64,000 bases of DNA from Arachis hypogaea. Lineage: Eukaryota; Streptophyta; Magnoliopsida; Fabales; Fabaceae. The notes under the pieces were generated by a model. The model was not told the DNA's origin, did no database searches, and saw only the letters and a list, made by a program, of their open reading frames with translations. The stretch's first letter is position 1. Every line of letters begins with the position of its first letter. Below are positions 56,161 to 64,000 of this stretch, piece by piece. A program made the translations under genes and the position numbers. Location: NCBI RefSeq assembly GCF_003086295.3, contig NC_092054.1:38385294-38449293 (forward strand), written 5' to 3'.

Positions 56161-57805
56161 TGATGAGCGGATAATTTATACGCTTTTTGGCATTGTTTTT
56201 AGTATGTTTTTAGTAGAATCTAGTTACTTTTAGGGATGTTTTCACTAGTTTTTATATTAAATTTATATTTCTGGACTTTACTATGAGTTTGTGTATTTTT
56301 CTGTGATTTCAGGTATTTTCTGGCGAAAATTGAGGGACTTGAGCAAAAATCAGATTCAGAGGTTGAAGAAGGACTGCTGATGCTGTTGAATTCTGACCTC
56401 CCTGCACTCAAAGTGGATTTTCTGGAGCTACAGAACTCAAAATGGCGCGCTTCCAATTGCGTTGAAAAGTAGACATTTAGGGCTTTCCGGCAATGTATAA
56501 TAGTCCATATTTTGGCCGAGTTTAGACGATGTAAAAGGGTGTTGAACGCCAGTTCTATGTTGCTGTTTGGAGTTAAACGCCAGAAACAAGTCACAAACCA
56601 GAGTTGAACGCCAGAAATACGTTACAACCTGGCGTTCAACTCCAGAAAGAGCCTCTACACGTGTAACATTCAAGCTCAGCCCAAGCACACACCAAGTGGG
56701 CCCCGGAAGTGGATTTATGCATCAATTACTTACTTCTGTAAAGCCTAGTAACTAGTTTAGTATAAATAGGACTGTTTACTATTGTATTAGACATCCGGGA
56801 TTGTATCTTTTGATCATTTTTAGATCTCTAGACCTCCATGGGAGGCTGGCCACTCGGCCATGCCTACCCTCTATTCACTTATGTATTTTCATACGGTAGA
56901 GTTTCTGCACTCCATAGATTAAGGTGTGGAGCTCTGCTGTTCCTCAAAAATTAATGCAAAGTACTACTGTTTTTCTATTCAATTCAACTTATTCCGCTTC
57001 TAAGATATTCATTCGCACTTCAACCTAAATGTGATGAACGTGACAATCATCATCATTCCCTCACGAACGAGTGCTTGACAACCACTTCCGTTCCACCTTA
57101 GATTGAATGAGTATCTCTTGGATCTCTTAATCAGAATCTTCGTGGTATAAGCTAGATTGATGGCGGCATTCATGAGAGTCCGGAAAGTCTAAACCTTGTC
57201 TGTGGTATTCCGAGTAGGACTCTGGGATTGAATGACTGTGACGAACTTCAAACTCGCGAGTGCTGGGCGTAGTGACAGACGCAAAAGGAGGGTGAATCCT
57301 ATTCCATTATGATCGAGAACCTCAGATGATTAGCCGTGCAGTGACAGCGCATCGGACCATTTTCCAGAGAGGATAAAAAGTAGCCATTGACAACGGTGAT
57401 GTCCTTACATAAAGCCAGCCATGGAAAGGAGTAAGATTGATTGGATGAAGACAGCAAGAAAGCAGAGGTTCAGAGGAACGAAAGCATCTCTATACACTTA
57501 TCTGAAATTCTCACCAATGATATACATAAGTGTTTCTATCCTTATTTTTTATCTATTTATTATTTATGTTCGAAAACTCCATAACTATTTTATATCCTCC
57601 TGACTGAGATTTACAAGGTGACCATAGCTTGCTTCATACCAACAATCTCCATGGGATCGACCCTTACTCACGTAAGGTTTATTACTTGGACGACCCAGTG
57701 CACTTGCTGGTTAGTTGTATCGAAGTTGTGAATGAAAAACGATTTATCAAGACGTGCGTACAAAGTTTCTGGCGCCGTTGCCTGATATCACAATTTCGTG
57801 CACCA
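56161..57805 (+). repeat. 5' LTR of element H
   Basis: 1645 bp, TGATGAGCGG...CGTGCACCA. Borders are set by comparison with the inverted copy at 59720-61435, whose ends are exact because of its target duplication. TATAAATA at 56761-56768 is the promoter. GTTGAACGCCAG palindrome copies are at 56543, 56601 and 56627. Near the end (about 57770-57782) lies a second TGGCGCCGTTGCC, a copy of part of the primer site inside the LTR. Confidence 0.88.
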
Positions 57806-57811
57806 AGTTTT

Positions 57812-57830
57812 TGGCGCCGTTGCCGGGGAT
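57812..57830 (+). other. Primer binding site of element H (tRNA-Asp)
   Basis: TGGCGCCGTTGCCGGGGAT, 19 bases complementary to the 3' end of tRNA-Asp(GTC), six bases after the LTR. Confidence 0.92.
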
Positions 57831-59573
57831 TGTTCGAGTTTGGACAACTGACGGTTCATCTTGTTGCTCAGATTAGGTAATTTTCTTTTTGTTTTATCTT
57901 CAAAAATTTTTTAAAAATCTTTCAAAAATATATTTTTCTTCAGAATTTTTAAGAATGAATTCTAGTGTTTCATGAAGCATGTTGAAGCCTGGCTGGCTGT
58001 AAAGCCATGTCTAATTCTTCTGGGTAGAGAATGTCAGGCATGTCATGTCTGAGTTACATACTAAAGCTTGTTGGCTATTAAGCCATGCCTGGCCCTTTGA
58101 TTGGAGCTTTAGACTAATGAGCATAAGATTCCTGGAATTCATATTAAAAATTTTGGAATCCTTATTTTTCTTTTTCAAAATGATTTTCGAAAAAATTAAA
58201 AGAAAATACAAAAAAATCATAAAATCATAAAAATAAAAAAAATATATTTTGTATTTCTTGTTTGAGTCTTGAGTCAGATTTAAAGTTTGGTGTCAATTGC
58301 ATGTTCATCTTGCATTTTTCGAAAAATTCATGCATTCATGGTATTCTTCATGATCTTCAAGTTGTTCTTGGTAAGTCTTCTTGTTTGATCTTGATGTTTT
58401 CTTATTTTGCATCTTTTCTTGTTTTTCATGTGCATTTTTGCATTCATAGTGTCTAAACATGAAAGATTTCTAAGTTTGGTGTCTTGCATGTTTTCTTTGC
58501 ATACAAAAATTTTCAAAAATAAGTCTTGATGTTCATCATGACATTCAAAGTGTTCTTGGTGTTCATCTTGACATTCATAGTGTTCTTGCATTCATCACAT
58601 ACTTTGATCCATAACTTTCATGCATTGCATCATTTTTCATGTTTTTCTCTCTCATCATAAAAATTCAAAAATAAAAAAAAATATCTTCTCCTTTTTCTTC
58701 TCTTAAAATTTCAAAAATTAGATTTGGCTTTTTCAAAAATTTTAAAAATCTAGTTGTTTTCATGATTCAAATCAAATTTTCAATTTGAAAATCTTATCTT
58801 TTTCAAAATCTTTTTCAAAAATCAAATCTTTTTCATTTTTCTTAGTTATTTTCGAAAATAAAAAAAATATTTTTCAAAAATCTTTTTCTTATCTTTACCT
58901 CCTAATTTTCGAAAATAACATCATCAATTAATGTTTTGATTCAAAAAATTTCAAGTTTGTTACTTACTTGTTAAGAAAGATTCAAACTTTAAGTTCTAGA
59001 ATCATATCTTGTGATTTCTTGTGAATCAAGTCATTAATTGTGATTTTAAAAAAATCAAATCATTTTCAAAAATTTGGTTTTTAAAATATCTTATCTAACT
59101 TTTTATCTTCTTATCTTTTTAAAAAAAAATTGATTTTCAAATTTGTTTCAACTAACTAACTAACTTTTTGTTTGTTTCTTATCTTTTTCAAAACTACCTA
59201 ACTAACTCTCTCTCTCTCTCTAATTTTCGAAAATATCTTCCCTCTTTTTCAAAATTTCTTTTTAATTAACTAATTATTTTAATTTTTTGATTTTAAAATT
59301 TCAAAAATTACTAACTTTTTTCAAAAAACTATTTTCGAAAACCACTAACTCTTTTTCAAAAATTATTTTCGAAAATTCACTTCCCCCTCTCATCTTCTTC
59401 TATTTGTTTATTTATTTACTAACATCTCTTCCTCATTCACCAAAAATCCGAACCCCCTCTCTCTCTGAGTTCAGATTTTCTCTTCTTCTTTTCTTCTATT
59501 CACACAGGGACCTCTATACTGTGGTAAAAAGGATCCCTATTATTATTATTATTTTTCTGTCCCTCTTTTTCAT
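57831..59573 (+). other. 5' leader of element H
   Basis: 1.74 kb without a convincing gene. Alternates CTTTTTC and CAAAAATTTTC-type runs, with a CT microsatellite near 59206-59220 and TTA repeats near 59539-59552. A pair of CATGTCTGA...GGCTGGCTGT-type direct repeats occurs near 57990-58090. Long AU-rich leaders before gag are usual in Athila elements. Confidence 0.6.
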
Positions 59574-62500
59574 ATGAGAAGGAGTAAAGACAAGAATATT
59601 CTTGTTGAAGTAGATCCAGAACCTGAAAGGACTCTGAAAAGGAAACTAAGAGAAGCTAAAATACAACAGTCCAGAGACAACCTTTCAGAAATTTTCGAAT
59701 AAGAAGAGGAGATGGCAGCTGGTGCACGAAATTGTGATCTCCAGGCTCCAAAGCTTGGTGCTCTGATCTTAATTCATAATTGTCACAACTTCGATACAAC
59801 TAACCAGCAAGTGCACTGGGTCGTCCAAGTAATACCTTACGTGAGTAAGGGTCGAATCCCACGGAGATTGTTGGTATGAAGCAAGCTATGGTCACCTTGT
59901 AAATCTCAGTCAGGCAGATATAAAGTGATAATGGTGTTTTCGAATATTATATAATAAAATAGGGATAGAGATACTTATGTAAATCATTGGTAGGAATTTC
60001 AGATAAGCGAATAGAGATGCTTTTCGTTCCTCTGAACCTCTGCTTTCCTGCTATCTTCATCCAATCATTCTCACTCCTTTCCATGGCTGGCTTTATGTGA
60101 TACATCACCACTGTCAATGGCTACTTTCGGTCATCTCACGGGAAAATGATCCAATGCCCTGTCACGGCACGGCTAATCGTCTGGAGGCATCACCCTTGTC
60201 AATGGCTTCATCTTATCCTCTCAGTGAATAATATGCTCACGCACCCTGTCACGGCACGGCTATTCATCTGTCGGTTCTCGATCATGCCGGAATAGGATTT
60301 ACTATCCTTTTGCGTCTGTCACTAACGCCCTGCAATCGCGAGTTAGGAGCTCGTCACAGTCATTCAATCATAGAATCCTACTCGGAATACCACAGACAAG
60401 GTTTAGACCTTCCGGATTCTCTTGAATGCCGCCATCATTCTAGCTTACGCCACGAAGATTCTGGTTAGGAGATCTAAGAGATACTCATTCTAGCTTATTT
60501 CATGTAGAACAGAAGTGTTTGTCAGGCACGCGTTCATAAAGGAGAAGGATGATGAGCGTCACACATAATCATCACCTTCATCACGTTCTTGGGTGCGAAT
60601 GGATATCTTAGAAGAGAAATAAGAAGAATTGAATAGAAAACAGTAGTACTTGCATTAATCTTTGAGGAACAGCAGAGCTCCACACCTTAATCTATGGAGT
60701 GTAGAAACTCTACCGTATGAAAATACATAAGTGAAGGTCCAGGCATGGCCGAGATGGCCAGCCCCCTAAACGAGATCATAGGATCAAAATACAATCCAGG
60801 ATGCCTAATACAATAGTAAGAGGTCCTATTTATAATAAACTAGTCACTAGGGTTTACATGAGTAAGTAATTGATGCATAAATCCACTTCCGGGGCCCACT
60901 TGGTGTGTGCTTGGGCTTGGGCTTGAGTGTTACACGTGCAGAGGCCATTTGTGGAGTTGAACGCCAGTTTCTGTGCCAGTTTGGGCGTTCAACTCTGGTT
61001 CTGGATCCTTTTCTGGCGCTGGACGCCAGATTTGGGCAGAAGGCTGGCGTTGAACGCCAGTTTACGTCGTCAATTCTTGGCCAAAGTATGGACTATTATA
61101 TATTTCTGGAAAGCCCTGGATGTCTACTTTCCAACGCAATTGGAAGCGCGCCATTTCGAGTTCTGTAGCTCCAGAAAATCCACTTTGAGTGCAGGGAGGT
61201 CAGAATCCAACAGCATCAGCAGTCCTTTTTCAACCTCTGAATCTGATTTTTGCTCAAGTCCCTCAATTTCAGCCAGAAAATACCTGAAATCACAGAAAAA
61301 CACACAAACTCATAGTAAAGTCCAGAAATGTGAATTTAACATAAAAACTAAGGAAAACATCCCTAAAAGTAACTAGATCCTACTAAAAACATACTAAAAA
61401 CAATGCCAAAAAGCGTATAAATTATCCGCTCATCAGCAGCCGAAAATAATAACAATGCAAGGAGAATGCTTGGTGACTTTACTGCACCTAATTCCAATTT
61501 ATATGGAAGAAGCATCTCCATTCCTGCCATTGGAGCAAACAATTTTGAGCTGAAACCTCAACTAGTTTCTCTGATGCAGCAGAACTGCAAGTTTTATGGA
61601 CTTCCATCTGAAGATCCTTTTCAGTTCTTAACTGAATTCTTGCAGATATGTGATACTGTTAAGACTAATGGAGTAGATCCTGAAGTCTACAGGCTCATCC
61701 GTTTTCCTTTTGCTGTAAGAGACAGAGCTAGAGTATGGTTGGACTCTCAACCTAAGGATAGCCTGAACTCTTGGGATAAGCTGGTCAAGGCTTTCTTAGC
61801 CAAGTTCTTTCCTCCTCAAAAGCTGAGTAAGCTTAGAGTGGATGTTCAGACCTTCAGACAAAAAGAAGGTGAATCCCTCTATGAAGCTTGGGAGAGATAC
61901 AAAGGATTGACCAAAAAGTGTCCTTCTGACATGCTTTCAGAATGGACCATCCTGGATATATTCTATGATGGTCTGTCTGAATTAGCTAAGATGTCATTGG
62001 ATACCTCTGCAGGTGGATCCATTCACCTAAAGAAAATGCCTGCAGAAGCTCAAGAATTCATTGACATGGTTGCTAATAACCAGTTCATGTACACTTCTGA
62101 GAGGAACCCTGTGAGTAATGGGACGCCTCAGAAGAAGGGAGTTCTTGAAATTGATACTCTGAATGCCATATTGGCTCAGAACAAAATATTGACTCAGCAA
62201 GTCAATATGATTTCTCAGAGTCTGAATGGAATGCAAGCTGCATCCAACAGTACTCAAGAGGCATCTTCTGAAGAAGAAGCTTATGATCCTGAGAACCCTG
62301 CAATAGCAGAGGTAAATTATATGGGTGAACCATATGGAAACACCTATAATCCCTCATGGAGAAATCACCCAAATCTCTCATGGAAGGATCAAAAGCCTCA
62401 ACAAGGCTTTAATAATGGTGGAAGAAACAGGTTTAGCAATAGCAAGCCTTTTCCATCATCCACTCAGCAACAGACAGAGAACTCTGAACAAAATACTTCT

Positions 62501-63625
62501 AATTTAGCAAACTTAGTCTCTGATCTATCAAAAGCCACTGTGAGTTTCATGAATAAAACAAGGTCCTCCATTAGAAATTTGGAAGCACAAGTGGGCCAGC
62601 TGAGTAAAAGGATCACTGAAATCCCTCCTAGCACTCTCCCAAGCAATACAGAAGAAAATCCAAAAGGAGAGTGCAAGGCCATTGAATTAATTACCATGGC
62701 CGAACCTGTAAGGGAGGGAGAGGACGTGAATCCCAAGGAGGAAGACCTCCTGGGACGTCCAGTGATCAATAAGGAGTTTCCCTCTGAGGAACCAAAGGAA
62801 TCTGAGACTCATCTAGAGACCATAGAGATTCCATTGAACCTCCTTATGCCATTCATGAGCTCTGATGAGTATTCCTCTTCTGAAGAAAATGAGGATGTTA
62901 CTGAAGAGCAAGCTGCCAAGTTTCTTGGTGCAATCATGAAGCTGAATGCCAAATTATTTGGTATTGAGACTTGGGAAGATGAACCTCCCTTGTTCACCAA
63001 TGAACTAAGTGATCTGGATCAACTGACATTGTCTCAGAAGAAACAGGATCCTGGAAAGTTCGTAATACCTTGTACCATAGGCAACATGATCTTTGAAAAG
63101 GCTCTGTGTGACCTTGGTTCAGGGATAAACCTCATGCCTCTCTCCGTAATAGAGAAACTGGGAATCTTTGGGGTGCAAACTACTAAAATCTCATTAGAGA
63201 TGGCAGACAATTCAAGAAAACAGGCTTATGGACAAGTAGAGGACGTGTTAGTAAAGGTTGAAGGCCTTTACATCCCTGCTGATTTCATAGTCCTGGATAT
63301 TGGGAAGAATGATGATGAATCCATCATCCTTGGAAGACCCTTCCTAGCCACAACAAGAGCTGTGATTGATGTTAACAGAGGTGAACTAGTCCTTCAATTG
63401 AATGAGGACTCCCTTGAGTTTAAAACTCAAGGACATCCTTCTGTAAACATGGAGAGGAAGCATAAAAAGCTTCTCTCAAAACAGAGTCAACCAGAGCCCC
63501 CACAGTCAAACTCTAAGTTTGGTGTTAGGAGGCCACAACCAAACTCTAAGTTTGGTGTTGAACTCCCATATCCAAACTCTAAGTTTGGTGTTGGGGAGTC
63601 TCAACAATGCTCTGAACATTTGTGA
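59574..63625 (+). pseudogene. Element H gag-protease, split by a solo LTR
   Basis: ATG at 59574 (MRRSKDKNILVEVDPEPERT), TAA at 59700-59702 where a Glu codon is expected, then MAA. The solo LTR 59720-61435 with its GCAGC duplication interrupts, and the frame resumes at 61436. From 61466 it is open for 719 codons. GANNFELKPQLVSLMQQ is followed by the Retrotrans_gag core (RVWLDSQPKDSLNSWDKLVK to EWTILDIFYDGL, about residues 88-170), then an Asn/Gln-rich and acidic stretch. The retropepsin-like domain is at about residues 530-650, with catalytic CDLGSG (Asp about 549), ADFIVLDIG and LGRPFLATT. No zinc knuckle is visible. The C-terminus carries three NSKFGV repeats. There is no fusion to RT: the frame ends at 63625. 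Confidence 0.9.
59720..61435 (-). mobile_element. Solo LTR of the H family inside H gag
   Basis: 1716 bp, TGGTGCACGA...CCGCTCATCA, flanked by perfect GCAGC duplications (59715-59719 and 61436-61440). It is the reverse complement of the H 5' LTR type, with a minus-strand TATA near 60828-60840. Compared with the H LTR it has an extra internal copy of the CCGTGCCGTGACAGGG module (60140-60270). The GGCGTTNAACGCC palindromes occur at 60958-61060. Removing it restores the gag frame exactly. Confidence 0.95.
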
Positions 63626-64000
63626 GGCTCCATGAGAGCCCACTGTCAAGCTATTGACATTAAAGAAGCGCTTGTTGGGAGGCAACCCAATTTTTATTTA
63701 TCTAATTTTTATTTTCATGGTTTTTCATATTTTATTAGGTTCATGATCATGTGGAGTCACAAAATAAATATACAAATTGAAAATGGAATCAAAAATAGCA
63801 GAAGAAAAATCACACCCTGGAGGAAGACCTTACTGGCGTTTAAAAGCCAGTAAGAAGCATCTGGCTGGCGTTCAACGCCAGAACAGAGCATGGTTCTGGC
63901 GCTGAACGCCCAAAATGGGCAGCATCTGGGCGTTTGAATGCCAGAATTGCACCCTGGAGAAGAGCTGGCGCTGAACGCCCAGAACAAGCATGGTTCTGGC
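63626..64000 (+). repeat. Post-gag stretch of element H with CTGGCGTTCAACGCCAG palindromes
   Basis: After the gag-protease stop comes a short AT-rich part with GGGAGGCAACCCAATTTT, then from about 63829 at least five copies of the palindrome family CTGGCGYTNAACGCCAG (near 63834, 63864, 63897, 63928, 63964). Similar copies lie in the LTRs of H and the solo LTR. No frame worth calling. Confidence 0.8.

Larger units (their letters stand above)
56161..64000 (+). mobile_element. Element H: Athila-like Ty3/gypsy element, 5' half
   Basis: 5' LTR (56161-57805), tRNA-Asp primer site (57812-57830), 1.7-kb AT-rich leader, gag-protease (59574-63625) split by a solo LTR, then a palindrome-rich stretch to the window edge. 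Gag of the SIPAIGANNFELKPQ type and a DLGS protease are typical of the Athila lineage. pol is not in the window, so whether the element is autonomous cannot be said. Confidence 0.85.

Noticed and set aside
57812..57830. tRNA-Asp-like sequence
   Set aside because: Only the complement of the 3' end is present, adjacent to an LTR, so it is a primer binding site, not a tRNA gene.
59287..59577. 96-residue Phe/Leu-rich frame in the H leader, looking like membrane segments
   Set aside because: Pyrimidine-rich low-complexity sequence encodes Phe/Leu/Ser by composition; it lies in the untranslated leader.

Overview
The window is nested transposable-element DNA from a flowering plant. All long readable frames are Ty3/gypsy gag-pol, retroelement accessory genes or a plant mobile domain (PMD) gene, and no ordinary cellular housekeeping gene was found. 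Several features suggest a legume, most likely Arachis (peanut): the palindrome built on CTGGCGTTNAACGCCAG, the CpG-rich ACGCG cassettes, and the combination of Tat-like and Athila-like elements with MAIN-like PMD genes. The genus call rests on recall of such repeats, not on a search.

Layout. (A) <1-8640, + strand: the 3' part of a decayed Tat-lineage element. It has pol, then a hairpin-repeat spacer, then an antisense accessory gene, then the 3' LTR. (C) 8641-16936 plus 44248-about 45266, + strand: a second, AT-rich Tat/Ogre-like element that hosts A. A solo LTR (10052-11392, target duplication GTATT) sits in its RNase H, and it carries an unrelated antisense gene with a PMD-like domain. (E) 16937-44247, + strand: a complete element of the A family inserted in C (duplication AGTAG). 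E is itself split twice. (D) 17288-23499, - strand, is an internally deleted relative inside E's 5' LTR (duplication CTAAC/TTAAC). (F) 29514-40211, - strand, is the best preserved copy and lies between E's pol and E's antisense gene (duplication AGACC).

The stretch 45267-48380 is AT-rich DNA with no recognised gene. At 48386-48750 there is an array of AAATCGAA palindromes containing a TATA box, followed by a four-exon PMD (MAIN-like) gene at 48836-51208. That gene is cut in its fourth intron by (G) 51223-56160, a - strand LTR element with one gag-like or 'plant transposon protein' reading frame and no visible pol. G is in turn interrupted by (H) 56161->64000, a + strand Athila-like element. 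H shows an LTR, a tRNA-Asp primer site, a long leader and gag-protease. H's gag is split by an inverted solo LTR of its own family (59720-61435, duplication GCAGC).

How the parts relate. A, D, E and F are one family: LTRs of 503-573 bp, TGTTC...GGAACA ends, a tRNA-Asp primer site and GATAAG runs just upstream of a TATA box. In A, E and F, pol and a spliced antisense gene converge on a spacer made of about 105-bp and about 45-55-bp tandem units, each an imperfect hairpin. A conserved block (AAACCCTCGCACGTT then GCGCGC) lies just inside the 3' LTR, upstream of the antisense gene. LTR-LTR divergence counted by eye (E about 5%, F about 4%, D about 3%) agrees with the nesting order. Every coding region carries stops or frameshifts, many of the TGG, CGA or CAG to stop kind expected from decay of methylated cytosines.
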